A stretch of DNA of 64,000 nucleotides, taken from NCBI GenBank assembly GCA_023053575.1, contig JAKZAP010000080.1, positions 1 through 64,000 on the forward strand, read 5' to 3'. Below, piece after piece: positions 1 to 13,009 of the stretch (position 1 is its first letter; every line of letters begins with the position of its first letter). The DNA comes from Branchinecta lynchi. Taxonomy: Eukaryota; Arthropoda; Branchiopoda; Anostraca; Branchinectidae. The notes under the pieces are model-generated. The model saw only the letters and a program-made list of their open reading frames with translations, did no database searches and was not told the DNA's origin. The translations under genes were made by a program, and so were the position numbers.

Positions 1-2264
1 TTGGTTTTCCCGCAAGGTTGGTTTTCCCACAAGGTTTGTTTTCCCACTGTGTTGGTTTTCCCAAAAGGTTCGCTTTCCCACAAGGTTGGTTTTCCAACAA
101 GGTTGGTTTTCCCGCAGGGTTGCTTTACCCATAAGGTTGGTTTTCCCACAAGGTTGGTTTTCCCACAAGGTTAGTTTTCCCGAAAGGTTTGTTTCCCCAC
201 AAGGTGGGTTTTCCCACAAGGTTGGTTTTCCCGCAGGGTTTGTTTTCCCACAAGGTTAGTTTTCCCGCAAGGTTTGTTTCCCCACAAGGTTTGTTTTCCC
301 ACAAGGATTGTTTTCTCACAAGGTTTGATTTCCTACTAGGTTTGTTTCCCCACAAGGTTTGTTTTCCCACAAGGTTTGCTTTCCCCCAAGGTTGGTTTTT
401 CCCGCAAGGTTGGTTTTCCCACAAGGTTTGTTTTCCCACTGTGTTGGTTTTCCCAAAAGGTTCGCTTTCCCACAAGGTTGGTTTTCCCACAAGGTTGGTT
501 TTCCCGCAGGGTTGCTTTACCCATAAGGTTGGTTTTCCCACAAGGTTTGTTTTCTCACAAGGTTTGTTTTCTCACTAGGTTGTTTTTCCCACTAGGTTGG
601 TTTTTCCCACTAGGTCTGTTTTCCCACAAGATTTGTTTTCCCCCAAGGTTGGTTTTCCCGCAAGGTTGGTTTTAACACAAGGTTTGTTTTCCCACTGTGT
701 TGGTTTTCCCAAAAGGTTCGCTTTCCCGCAAGGTTGGTTTTCCCACAAGGTTTGTTTCCCCACAAGGTTTGTTTTCCCATAAGGTTTGTTTCCCCACAAG
801 GTTTGTTTTCCCACTAGGTTTGTTTTCCCATAAGGTTGGTTTTCCCACAAGGTTTGTTTTCTCACAAGGTTTGTTTTCCCACTAGGTTTGTTTCCCCACA
901 AGGTTTGTTTTCTCACAAGGTTTGTTTTCCCACAAGGTTTGTTTTCCCCCAAGGTTGGTCTTCCCGCAAGGTTGGTTTTCCCACAAGGTTTGTTTTCCCA
1001 CTGTGTTGGTTTTCCCAAAAGGTTCGCTTTCCCACAAGGTTGGTCTTCCCACAAGGTTTGTTTTCCCACTGTGTTGGTTTTCCCAAAAGGTTCGCTTTCC
1101 CGCAAGGTTGGTTTTCCCACAAGGTTTGTTTCCCCACAAGGTTTGTTTTCCCATAAGGTTTGTTTTCCCACAAGGTTTGTTTTCCCACAAGGTTTGTTTT
1201 CCCACAAGGTTGGTTTTCCCAAAAGGTTCGCTTTCCCACAAGGTTTGTTTTCTCACAAGGTTTGTTTTCCCACTAGGTTGTTTTTCCCACTAGGTTGGTT
1301 TTCCCACAAGGTTTGATTTCCCACAAGCTTTTTTTTCCCCCAAGGTTGGTTTTCCCGCAAGGTTGGTTTTCCCACAAGGTTTGTTTTCACACTGTGTTGG
1401 TTTTCCCAAAAGGTTCGCTTTCCCGCAAGGTTGGTTTTCCCACAAGGTTTGTTTCCCCACAAGGTTTGTTTTCCCATAAGGTTTGTTTTCCCACAAGGTT
1501 TGTTTTCCCACAAGGTTTGTTTTCCCACAAGGTTGGTTTTCCCAAAAGGTTCGCTTTCCCACAAGGTTGGTTTTCCCACAAGGTTGGTTTTCCCGCAGGG
1601 TTGCTTTACCCATAAGGTTGGTTTTCCCACAAGGTTTGTTTTCAAACAAGGTTTGTTTTCCCACTAGGTTGTTTTTCCCACTAGGTTGGTTTTCCAACTA
1701 GGTTTGTTTTCCCACAAGCTTTGTTTTCGACCAAGGTTGGTTTTCCCGCAAGGTTGGTTTTAACAAAAGGTTTGTTTTCCCACTGTGTTGGTTTTCCCAA
1801 AAGGTTCGCTTTCCCGCAAGGTTGGTTTTCCCACAAGGTTTGTTTCCCCACAAGGTTTGTTTTCCCATAAGGTTTGTTTCCCCACAAGGTTTGTTTTCCC
1901 ACTAGGTTTGTTTTCCCATAAGGTTGGTTTTCCCACAAGGTTTGTTTTCTCACAAGGTTTGTTTTCCCACTAGGTTTGTTTCCCCACAAGGTTTGTTTTC
2001 TCACAAGGTTTGTTTTCCCACAAGGTTTGTTTTCCCACAAGGTTTGTTTTCCCACAAGGTTTGTTTTCCCACAAGATTTGTTTTCCCGAAAGGTTTGTTT
2101 CCCCACAAGGTTGGTTTTCCCACAAGGTTGGTATTCCCGCAGGGTTTGTTTTCCCACAAGTTTAGTTTTCCCGCAAGGTTTGTTTCCCCACAAGGTTTGT
2201 TTTCCCACAAGGATTGTTTTCCCACTAGGTTTGTTTCCCCACAAGGTTTGTTTTCCCACAAGGT

Positions 2265-5200
2265 TTGTTTTCCCCCAAGGTTGGTTTTCCCGCAAGGTTG
2301 GTTTTCCCACAAGGTTTGTTTTCCCACTGTGTTGGTTTTCCCAAAAGGTTCGCTTTCCCACAAGGTTGGTTTTCCCGCAGGGTTGCTTTCCCCATAAGGT
2401 TGGTTTTCCCACAAGGTTTGTTTTCTCACAAGGTTTGTTTTCCCACTAGGTTGTTTTTTCCCACTAGGTTGGTTTTCCCACAAGGTTTGTTTTCCCACAA
2501 GCTTTGTTTTCCCCCAAGGTTGGTTTTCCCGCAAGGTTGGTTTTCCCACAAGGTTTGTTTTCCCACTGTGTTGGTTTTCCCAAAAGGTTCGCTTTCCCGC
2601 AAGGTTGGTTTTCCCACAAGGTTTGTTTCCCCACAAGGTTTGTTTTCCCATAAGGTTTGTTTTCCCACAAGGTTGGTTTTCCCACAAGGTTTGTTTTCTC
2701 ACAAGGTTTGTTTTCCCACAAGGTTGGTTTTCCCACAAGGTTGGTTTTCCCACAAGGTTTGTGTTCCCACTGTGTTGGTTTTCCCAAAAGGTTCGCTTTC
2801 CCACAAGGTAGGTCTTCCCACAAGGTTGGTTTTCCCGCAGGGTTGCTTTCCCCATAAGGTTTGTTTTCCCACAAGGTCTGTTTTCCCACAAGGTTTGTTT
2901 TCCCACAAGGTTTGTTTTCCCGAAAGGTTTGTTCCCCCACAAGGTTGGTTTTCCCACAAGGTTGGTTTTCCCGCTTGGTTTGTTTTCCCACAAGGTTAGT
3001 TTTCCCACAAGGTTTGTTTTCCCACAAGGTTAGTTTTCCCACAAGGTTTGTTTCCCCACAAGGTTTGTTTCCCCACAAGGTTTGTTTTCCCACAAGGTTT
3101 GTTTTCTCACAAGGTTTGTTTTCCCACAAGGTTTGTTTTCCCACAAGGTTTGTTTTCCCTCAAGGTTTGTTTTCCCACAAGGTTGGTTTTCCCGCAAGGT
3201 TGGTTTTCCCACAAGGTTTGTTTTCCCACTGTGTTGGTTTTCCCAAAAGGTTCGCTTTCCCACAAGGTTGGTTTTCCCACAAGGTTGGTTTTCCCGCAGG
3301 GTTGCTTTCAGCATAAGGTTTGTTTTCCCACAAGGTTTGTTCTCCCACAAGGTTTGTTTTCCCACAAGGTTGGTTTTCCCGCAAGGTTGGTTTTCCCACA
3401 AGGTTTGTTTTCCCACTGTGTTGGTTTTCCCAAAAGGTTCGCTTTCCCACAAGGTTGGTTTTCCCACAAGGTTGGTTTTCCCGCAGGGTTGCTTTCCCCG
3501 TAAGGTTTGTTTTCCCACAAGGTTTGTTTTCCCACAAGGTTTGTTTTCCCACAAGGTTGGTTTTCCCGAAAGGTTTGTTTCCCCACAAGGTTGGTTTTCC
3601 CACAAGGTTGGTTTTCCCGCAGGTTTTGTTTTCCAACAAGGTATGTTTTCCCGCAAGGTTTGTTTTCCCACAAGGTTAGTTTTCCCACAAGGTTTGTTTC
3701 CCCAAAAGGTTTGTTTCCCCACAAGGTTTGTTTTCCCACAAGGATTGTTTTCTCACAAGGTTTGTTTTCCCACTGTGTTGGTTTTCCCAAAAGGTTCGCT
3801 TTCCCGCAAGGTTGGTTTTCCCACAAGGTTGGTTTTCCCGCAGGGTTTGTTTCCCCATAAGGTTGGTTTTCCCACAAGGTTTGTTTTCTCACAAGGTTTG
3901 TTTTCCCACAAGGTTTGTTTTCCCACAAGGTTTGTTTTCCCACAAGGTTGGTTTTCCCGCAGGGTTTATTTTCCCACAAGGTTAGTTTTCCCGAAAGGTT
4001 TGTTTCCCCACAAGGTTGGTTTTCCCACAAGGTTGGTATTCCCGCAGGGTTTGTTTTCCCACAAGTTTAGTTTTCCCGCAAGGTTTGTTTCCCCACAAGA
4101 TTTGTTTTCCCACAAGGATTGTTTTCCCACTAGGTTTGTTTCCCCACAAGGTTTGTTTTCCCACAAGGTTTGTTTTCCCCCAAGGTTGGTTTTCCCGCAA
4201 GGTTGGTTTTCCCACAAGGTTTGTTTTCCCACTGTGTTGGTTTTCCCAAAAGGTTCGCTTTCCCGCAAGGTTGGTTTTCCCACAAGGTTTGTTTCCCCAC
4301 AAGGTTTGTTTTCCCATAAGGTTTGTTTTCCCACAAGGTTGGTTTTCCCACAAGGTTTGTTTTCCCACAAGGTTTGTTTTCCCACAAGGTTGGTTTTCCC
4401 GCAAGGTTGGTTTTCCCACAAGGTTTGTGTTCCCACTGTGTTGGTTTTCCCAAAAGGTTCGCTTTCCCACAAGGTTGGTTTTCCCACAAGGTTGGTTTTC
4501 CCGCAGGGTTGCTTTCCCCATAAGGTTTGTTTTCCCACAAGGTCTGTTTTCCCACAAGGTTTGTTTTCCCACAAGGTTTGTTTTCCCGAAAGGTTTGTTC
4601 CCCCACAAGGTTGGTTTTCCAACAAGGTTGGTTTTCCCGCAGGGTTTGTTTTCCCACAAGGTTAGTTTTCCCGCAAGGTTTGTTTTCCCACAAGGTTAGT
4701 TTTCCCACAAGGTCTGTTTCCCCACAAGGTTTGTTTCCCCACTAGGTTTGTTTTCCCACAAGGTTTGTTATCTCACAAGGTTTGTTTTCCCACAAGGTTT
4801 GTTTTCCCACAAGGTTTGTTTTCCCACAAGGTTTGTTTTCCCACAAGGTTGGTTTTCCCGCAAGGTTGGTTTTCCCACAAGGTTTGTTTTCCCACTGTGT
4901 TGGTTTTCCCAAAAGGTTCGCTTTCCAACAAGGTTGGTTTTCCCACAAGGTTGGTTTTCCCGCAGGGTTGCTTTCAGCATAAGGTTTGTTTTCCCACAAG
5001 GTTTGTTCTCCCACAAGGTTTGTTTTCCCACAAGGTTGGTTTTCCCGCAAGGTTGGTTTTCCCACAAGGTTTGTTTTCCCACTGTGTTGGTTTTCCCAAA
5101 AGGTTCGCTTTCCCACAAGGTTGGTTTTCCCACAAGGTTGGTTTTCCCGCAGGGTTGCTTTCCCCATAAGGTTGGTTTTCCCACAAGGTTTGTTTTCTCA

Positions 5201-7010
5201 CAAGGTTTGTTTTCCCACTAGATTGTTTTTTCCCACTAGGTTGGTTTTCCCACAAGGTTTGTTTTCCCACAAGCTTTGTTTTCCCCCAAGGTTGGTTTTC
5301 CCGCAAGGTTGGTTTTCCCACAAGGTTTGTTTTCCCACTGTGTTGGTTTTCCCAAAAGGTTCGCTTTCCCGCAAGGTTGGTTTTCCCACAAGGTTTGTTT
5401 CCCCACAAGGTTTGTTTTCCCATAAGGTTTGTTTTCCCACAAGGTTGGTTTTCCCACAAGGTTTGTTTTCCCACAAAGTTTGTTTTCCCACAAGGTTGGT
5501 TTTCCCACAAGGTTGGTTTTCCCACAAGGTTTGTGTTCCCACTGTGTTGGTTTTCCCAAAAGGTTCGCTTTCCCACAAGGTAGGTTTTCCCAGAAGGTTG
5601 GTTTTCCCGCAGGGTTGCTTTCCCCATAAGGTTTGTTTTCCCACAAGGTCTGTTTTCCCACAAGGTTTGTTTTCCCACAAGGTTTGTTTTCCCGAAAGGT
5701 TTGTTCTCCCACAAGGTTGGTTTTCCCACAAGGTTGGTTTTCCCGCAGGGTTTGTTTTCCCACAAGGTTAGTTTTCCCGCAAGGTTTGTTTTCCCACAAG
5801 GTTAGTTTTCCCACAAGGTTTGTTTCCCCACAAGGTTTGTTTCCCCACAAGGTTTGTTTTCCCACAAGGTTTGTTTTCTCACAAGGTTTGTTTTCCCACA
5901 AGGTTTGTTTTCCCACAAGGTTTGTTTTCCCACAAGGTTTGTTTTCCCACAAGGTTGGTTTTCCCGCAAGGTTGGTTTTCCCACAAGGTTTGTTTTCCCA
6001 CTGTGTTGGTTTTCCCAAAAGGTTCGCTTTCCCACAAGGTTGGTTTTCCCACAAGGTTGGTTTTCCCGCAGGGTTGCTTTCAGCATAAGGTTTGTTTTCC
6101 CACAAGGTTTGTTCTCCCACTAGGTTTGTTTTCCCACAAGGTTGGTTTTCCCGCAAGGTTGGTTTTCCCACAAGGTTTGTTTTCCCACTGTGTTGGTTTT
6201 CCCAAAAGGTTCGCTTTCCCACAAGGTTGGTTTTCCCACAAGGTTGGTTTTACCGCAGGGTTGCTTTCCCCGTAAGGTTTGTTTTCCCACAAGGTTTGTT
6301 TTCCCACAAGGTTTGTTTTCCCACAAGGTTGGTTTTCCCGAAAGGTTTGTTTCCCCACAAGGTTGGTTTTCCAACAAGGTTGGTTTTCCCGCAGGTTTTG
6401 TTTTCCCACAAGGTACGTTTTCCCGCAAGGTTTGTTTTCCCACAAGGTTAGTTTTCCCACAAGGTTTGTTTCCCCAAAAGGTTTGTTTCCCCACAAGGTT
6501 TGTTTTCCCACAAGGATTGTTTTCTCACAAGGTTTGTTTTCCCACTGTGTTGGTTTTCCCAAAAGGTTCGCTTTCCCGCAAGGTTGGTTTTCCCACAAGG
6601 TTGGTTTTCCCGCAGGGTTTGTTTCCCCATAAGGTTGGTTTTCCCACAAGGTTTGTTTTCTCACAAGGTTTGTTTTCCCACAAGGTTTGTTTTCCCACAA
6701 GGTTTGTTTTCCCACAAGGTTGGTTTTCCCGCAGGGTTTGTTTTCCCACAAGGTTAGTTTTCCCGAAAGGTTTGTTTCCCCACAAGGTTGGTTTTCCCAC
6801 AAGGTTGGTATTCCCGCAGGGTTTGTTTTCCCACAAGTTTAGTTTTCCCGCAAGGTTTGTTTCCCCACAAGATTTGTTTTCCCACAAGGATTGTTTTCCC
6901 ACTAGGTTTGTTTCCCCACAAGGTTTGTTTTCCCACAAGGTTTGTTTTCCCCCAAGGTTGGTTTTCCCGCAAGGTTGGTTTTCCCACAAGGTTTGTTTTC
7001 CCACTGTGTT
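2265..7010 (+). repeat. HOR, offset 2772 bp
   Basis: Monomer-variant order at about 2265-4240 recurs 2772 bp downstream at about 5037-7010. For example, the GGTATTCCCGC monomer at 4036 reappears at 6808. The period is 163 monomers plus one base. The second copy diverges near 7.0-7.3 kb, where later matches shift to an offset of 3028 bp, consistent with gain of about 15 monomers. Confidence 0.85.
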
Positions 7011-10000
7011 GGTTTTCCCAAAAGGTTCGCTTTCCCACAAGGTTGGTTTTCCCACAAGGTTGGTTTTCCCGCAGGGTTGCTTTCCCCATAAGGTTGGTTT
7101 TCCCACAAGGTTTGTTTTCTCACAAGGTTTGTTTTCCCACTAGGTTGTTTTTTCCCACTAGGTTGGTTTTCCCACAAGGTTTGTTTTCCCACAAGCTTTG
7201 TTTTCCCCCAAGGTTGGTTCTCCCGCAAGGTTGGTTTTCCCACAAGGTTTGTTTTCCCACTGTGTTGGTTTTCCCAAAAGGTTCGCTTTCCCGCAAGGTT
7301 GGTTTTCCCACAAGGTTTGTTTCCCCACAAGGTTTGTTTTCCCATAAGGTTTGTTTTCCCACAAGGTTGGTTTTCCCACAAGGTTTGTTTTCCCACAAGG
7401 TTTGTTTTCCCACAAGGTTGGTTTTCCCGCAAGGTTGGTTTTCCCACAAGGTTTGTGTTCCCACTGTGTTGGTTTTCCCAAAAGGTTCGCTTTCCCACAA
7501 GGTTGGTTTTCCCACAAGGTTGGTTTTCCCGCAGGGTTGCTTTCCCCATAAGGTTTGTTTTCCTACAAGGTCTGTTTTCCCACAAGGTTTGTTTTCCCAC
7601 AAGGTTTGTTTTCCCGAAAGGTTTGTTCCCCCACAAGGTTGGTTTTCCAACAAGGTTGGTTTTCCCGCAGGGTTTGTTTTCCCACAAGGTTAGTTTTCCC
7701 GCAAGGTTTGTTTTCCCACAAGGTTAGTTTTCCCACAAGGTCTGTTTCCCCACAAGGTTTGTTTCCCCACTAGGTTTGTTTTCCCACAAGGTTTGTTTTC
7801 TCACAAGGTTTGTTTTCCCACAAGGTTTGTTTCCCCACAAGGTTTGTTTCCCCACAAGGTTTGTTTTCCCACAAGGTTTGTTTTCCCGCAAGGTTGGTTT
7901 TCCCACAAGGTTTGTTTTCCCACTGTGTTGGTTTTCCCAAAAGGTTCGCTTTCCCACAAGGCTGGTTTTCCCACAAGGTTGGTTTTCCCGCAGGGTTGCT
8001 TTCCCCATAAGGTTTGTTTTCCCACTAGGTTGTGTTTCCCACTAGGTTGGTCTTCCCACAAGGTTTGTTTTCCCACAAGCTTTGTTTTCCCCCAAGGTTG
8101 GTTTTCCCGCAAGGTTGGTTTTCCCACAAGGTTTGTTTTCCCACTTTGTTGGTTTTCCCAAAAGGTTCACTTTCCCGCAAGGTTGGTTTTCCCACAAGGT
8201 TTGTTTTCTCACAAGGTTTCTTTTCCCACTAGGTTGTTTTTCCCACTAGGTTGGTTTTCCGAAAAGGTTTGTTTTCCCACAAGCTTTGTTTTCCCCCAAG
8301 GTTGGTTTTCCCGCAAGGTTGGTTTACCCAAAAGGTTTGTTTTCCCACTGTGTTGGTTTTCAGAAAAGGTTCTCTTTCCCAAAAGGTTCGCTTTCCCGCA
8401 AGGTTGGTTTTCCCACAAGGTTTGTTTCCCCACAAGGTTTGTTTTCCCACAAGGTTGGTTTTTCCGAAAGGTTTGTTTCCCCACAAGGTTGGTTTTCCCA
8501 CAAGGTTGGTTTTCCTGCAGGGTTTGTTTTCCCACAAGGTTAGTTTTCCCTTAAGGTTTGTTTCCCCACAAGGTTTGTTTTCCCACAAGGTTTGTTTTCC
8601 CACAAGGTTGGTTTTCCCGAAAGGTTCGTTTTCCCGCAGGGTTTGTTTTCCCACAAGGTTAGTTTTCCCGAAAGGTTTGTTTCCCCACAAGGTTGGTTTT
8701 CCCACAAGGTTGGTATTCCCGCAGGGTTTGTTTTCCCACAAGTTTAGTTTTCCCGCAAGGTTTGTTTCCCCACAAGATTTGTTTTCCCACAAGGATTGTT
8801 TTCCCACTAGGTTTGTTTCCCGACAAGGTTTGTTTTCCCACAAGGTTTGTTTTCCCCCAAGGTTGGTTTTCCCGTAAGGTTGGTTTTCCCACAAGGTTTG
8901 TTTTCCCACTGTGTTGGTTTTCCCAAAAGGTTCGCTTTCCCACAAGGTTGGTTTTCCCACAAGGTTGGTTTTCCCGCAGGGTTGCTTTCCCCATAAGGTT
9001 GGTTTTCCCACAAGGTTTGTTTTCTCACAAGGTTTGTTTTCCCACTAGGTTGTTTTTTCCCACTAGGTTGGTTTTCCCACAAGGTTTGTTTTCCCACAAG
9101 CTTTGTTTTCCCCCAAGGTTGGTTTTCCCGCAAGGTTGGTTTTCCCACAAGGTTTGTTTTCCCACTGTGTTGGTTTTCCCAAAAGGTTCGCTTTCCCGCA
9201 AGGTTGGTTTTCCCACAAGGTTTGTTTCCCCACAAGGTTTGTTTTCCCATAAGGTTTGTTTTCCCACAAGGTTGGTTTTCCCACAAGGTTTGTTTTCCCA
9301 CAAGGTTTGTTTTCCCACAAGGTTGGTTTTCCCGCAAGGTTGGTTTTCCCACAAGGTTTGTGTTCCCACTGTGTTGGTTTTCCCAAAAGGTTCGCTTTCC
9401 CACAAGGTTGGTTTTCCCACAAGGTTGGTTTTCCCGCAGGGTTGCTTTCCCCATAAGGTTTGTTTTCCCACAAGGTCTGTTTTCCCACAAGGTTTATTTT
9501 CCCACAAGGTTTGTTTTCCCGAAAGGTTTGTTCCCCCACAAGGTTGGTTTTCCAACAAGGTTGGTTTTCCCGCAGGGTTTGTTTTCCCACAAGGTTAGTT
9601 TTCCCGCAAGGTTTGTTTTCCCACAAGGTTAGTTTTCCCACAAGGTCTGTTTCCCCACAAGGTTTGTTTCCCCACTAGGTTTGTTTTCCCACAAGGTTTG
9701 TTTTCTCACAAGGTTTGTTTTCCCACAAGGTTTGTTTCCCCACAAGGTTTGTTTCCCCACAAGGTTTGTTTTCCCACAAGGTTTGTTTTCCCGCAAGGTT
9801 GGTTTTCCCACAAGGTTTGTTTTCCCACTGTGTTGGTTTTCCCAAAAGGTTCGCTTTCCCACAAGGCTGGTTTTCCCACAAGGTTGGTTTTCCCGCAGGG
9901 TTGCTTTCCCCATAAGGTTTGTTTTCCCACTAGGTTGTATTTCCCACTAGGTTGGTCTTCCCACAAGGTTTGTTTTCCCACAAGCTTTGTTTTCCCCCAA

Positions 10001-10440
10001 GGTTGGTTTTCCCGCAAGGTTGGTTTTCCCACAAGGTTTGTTTTCCCACTTTGTTGGTTTTCCCAAAAGGTTCGCTTTCCCGCAAGGTTGGTTTTCCCAC
10101 AAGGTTTGTTTTCTCACAAGGTTTCTTTTCCCACTAGGTTGTTTTTCCCACTAGGTTGGTTTTCCGAAAAGGTTTGTTTTCCCACAAGCTTTGTTTTCCC
10201 CCAAGGTTGGTTTTCCCGCAAGGTTGGTTTACCCAAAAGGTTTGTTTTCCCACTGTGTTGGTTTTCAGAAAAGGTTCTCTTTCCCAAAAGGTTCGCTTTC
10301 CCGCAAGGTTGGTTTTCCCACAAGGTTTGTTTCCCCACAAGGTTTGTTTTCCCATTAGGTTGGTTTTTCCGAAAGGTTTGTTTCCCCACAAGGTTGGTTT
10401 TCCCACAAGGTTTGTTTTCCCGCAGGGTTTGTTTTCCCAC
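6750..10440 (+). repeat. HOR, adjacent tandem copies of 1905 bp
   Basis: Two directly adjacent copies, about 6750-8650 and 8655-10440. The GGTATTCCCGC monomer occurs at 6808 and 8713. The same 1905-bp spacing separates its copies at 2131 and 4036, so this HOR size was used twice in block I. The period is 112 monomers plus one base. Confidence 0.87.
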
Positions 10441-11025
10441 AAGGTTAGTTTTCCCTTAAGGTTTGTTTCCCCACAAGGTTTGTTTTCCCACAAGGTTTGT
10501 TTTCCCACAAGGTTGGTTTTCCCGAAAGGTTTGTTTCCCCACAAGGTTGGTTTTCCCACAAGGTTGGTTTTCCCGCAGGGTTTGTTTTCCCACAAGGTTA
10601 GTTTTCCCGCAAGGTTTGTTTCCCCACAAGGTTTGTTTTCCCACAAGGTTTGTTTTCCCACTGTGTTGGTTTTCCCAAAAGGTTCGCTTTCCCGCAAGGT
10701 TGGTTTTCCCACAAGGTTTGTTTCCCCACAAGGTTTGTTTTCCCACAAGGTTGGTTTTCCCGAAAGGTTTGTTTCCCCACAAGGTTGGTTTTCCCACAAG
10801 GTTGGTTTTCCCGCAGGGTTTGTTTCCCCACAAGGTTGGTTTTCCCACAAGGTTGGTTTTCCCGCAGGGTTTGTTTTCCCACAAGGTTAGTTTTCCCGCA
10901 AGTTTTGTTTTCCCACAAGGTTAGTTTTCCCACAAGGTTTGTTTCCCCACAAGGTTTGTTTCCCCACAAGGTTTGTTTTCCCACAAGGTTTGTTTTCCCC
11001 CAAGGTTGGTTTTCCCGCAAGGTTG

Positions 11026-11046
11026 GTTTTCCCACAAGGGGAAAAC
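11026..11046. other. Orientation-switch junction I/II (short palindrome)
   Basis: Forward monomers run directly into reverse monomers. GTTTTCCC (11026-11033) and GGGAAAAC (11039-11046) form a perfect 8-bp inverted repeat around the 5-nt loop ACAAG. With one mismatch the arms extend to about 13 bp. No non-satellite DNA lies at the junction. Confidence 0.9.
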
Positions 11047-11119
11047 AAACCTAGGGGGGAAACAAACCTTGCGGGGAAACTAACCTTGTGGGAAAATAAA
11101 CCCTGCGGGAAAACCAACC

Positions 11120-12850
11120 TTGTGGGAAAACCAACCTTGTGGGGAAACAAACCTTTCGAGAAAACTAACCTTGTGGGAAAACAAACCCTGCGGGAAAACG
11201 AACCTTGTGGGAAAACAAACCTTGTGGGAAAACAAACCTTGTGGGAAAACAAACCTTGTGAGAAAACAAACCTTGTGGGAAAACCAACCTTATGGGGAAA
11301 GAAACCCTGCGGGAAAACCAACCTTGTGGGAAAACCAACCTTGCGGGAAAGCGAACCTTTTGGGAAAACCAACACAGTGGGAAAATAAACCTTGTGAGAA
11401 AACAATCCTTGTGGGAAAACAAACCTTGTGGGGAAACAAACCTTGTGGGGAAACAAACCTTGTGGGAAAACTAACCTTGTGGGAAAACAAACCTTGCGGG
11501 AAAGCGAACCTTTTGGGAAACCAACACAGTGGGAAAACAAACCTTGTGAGAAAACAATCCTTGTGGGAAAACAAACCTTGTGGGGAAACAAACCTTGTGG
11601 GGAAACAAACCTTGTGGGAAAACTAACCTTGTGGGAAAACAAACCTTGTGGGAAAACCAACCTTATGGGGAAAGCAACCCTGCGGGAAAACCAACCTTGT
11701 GGGAAAACCAACCTTGTGGGAAAGCGAACCTTTTGGGAAAACCAACACAGTGGGAAAAAAACCTTGTGGGAAAACCAACCTTGCGGGAAAACCAACCTTG
11801 GGGGAAAACAAACCTTGTGGGAAAACAAACCTTGTGGGGACAAACCTAGTGGGAAAACAAACCTTGTGAGAAAACAATCCTTGTGGGAAAACAAACCTTG
11901 GGGGGAAACAAACCTTGCGGGGAAACTAACCTTGTGGGAAAACAAACCCTGCGGGAAAACCAAGCTTGTGGGAAAACCAACCTTGTGGGGAAACAAACCT
12001 TTCGGGAAAACTAACCTTGTGGGAAAACAAACCCTGCGGGAAAACGAACCTTGTGGGAAAACAAACCTTGTGGGAAAACAAACCTTGTGGGAAAACAAAC
12101 CCTGCGGGAAAACCAACCTTGTGGGAAAACCAACCTTGTGGGGAAACAAACCTTTCGAGAAAACTAACCGTGTGGGAAAACAAACCCTGCGGGAAAACGA
12201 ACCTTGTGGGAAAACAAACCTTGTGGGAAAACAAACCTTGTGGGAAAACAAACCTTGTGAGAAAACAAACCTTGTGGGAAAAACAACCTTATGGGGAAAC
12301 AAACCCTGCGGGAAAACCAACCTTGTGGGAAAACCAACCTTGCGGGAAAGCGAACCTTTTGGGAAAACCAACACAGTGGGAAAATAAACCTTGTGAGAAA
12401 ACAATCCTTGTGGGAAAACAAACCTTGTGGGGAAACAAACCTTGTGGGGAAACAAACCTTGTGGGAAAACTAACCTTGTGGGAAAACAAACCTTGCGGGA
12501 AAGCGAACCTTTTGGGAAAACCAACACAGTGGGAAAACAAACCTTGTGAGAAAACAATCCTTGTGGGAAAACAAACCTTGTGGGGAAACAAACCTTGTGG
12601 GGAAACAAACCTTGTGGGAAAACTAACCTTGTGGGAAAACAAACCTTGTGGGAAAACCAACCTTATGGGGAAAGCAACCCTGCGGGAAAACCAACCTTGT
12701 GGGAAAACCAACCTTGTGGGAAAGCGAACCTTTTGGGAAAACCAACACAGTGGGAACAAACCTTGTGGGAAAACCAACCTTGCGGGAAAACCAACCTTGG
12801 GGGAAAACAAACCTTGTGGGAAAACAAACCTTGTGGGGACAAACCTAGTG
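11120..12850 (-). repeat. HOR, offset 999-1000 bp
   Basis: In the inverted block, monomer order at about 11165-11830 recurs 999-1000 bp to the right at about 12164-12850. The GGGGGGAAAC monomers near 11899 and 12899 are 1000 bp apart. Together with the 867-bp pair next to it, this makes a locally amplified stretch at the left of block II. Confidence 0.75.
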
Positions 12851-13009
12851 GGAAAACAAACCTTGTGAGAAAACAATCCTTGTGGGAAAACAAACCTTGG
12901 GGGGAAACAAACCTTGCGGGGAAACTAACCTTGTGGGAAAACAAACCCTGCGGGAAAACCAAGCTTGTGGGAAAACTATCCTTGTGGGGAAACAAACCTT
13001 TCGGGAAAA

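Larger units (their letters stand above)
1..11038 (+). repeat. 17-bp satellite array, block I (forward orientation)
   Basis: Uninterrupted head-to-tail copies of a 17-bp unit, GGTTTGTTTTCCCACAA, about 650 copies. Common monomer variants are GGTTG for GGTTT, CCCGCAA, CCCGCAGGG, CCCCACAA, CTCACAA, CCCACTAGG, CCCATAAGG, CACTGTGTTGG and CCCAAAAGGTTCGC. Two markers are typical of this block: GGTATTCCCGC (near 2131, 4036, 6808 and 8713) and CTTTCAGCATAAGG (near 3307, 4972 and 6080). All long open frames here are translations of the repeat. No gene, RNA or foreign insertion is seen. The window starts inside the array, so its left end is unknown. Confidence 0.98.

Noticed and set aside
1..11038. Telomeric or subtelomeric G-rich repeat
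   Set aside because: The unit is 17 bp with single GG and CCC groups, unlike TTAGGG-type repeats. Its orientation flips inside the window and no chromosome end is seen.
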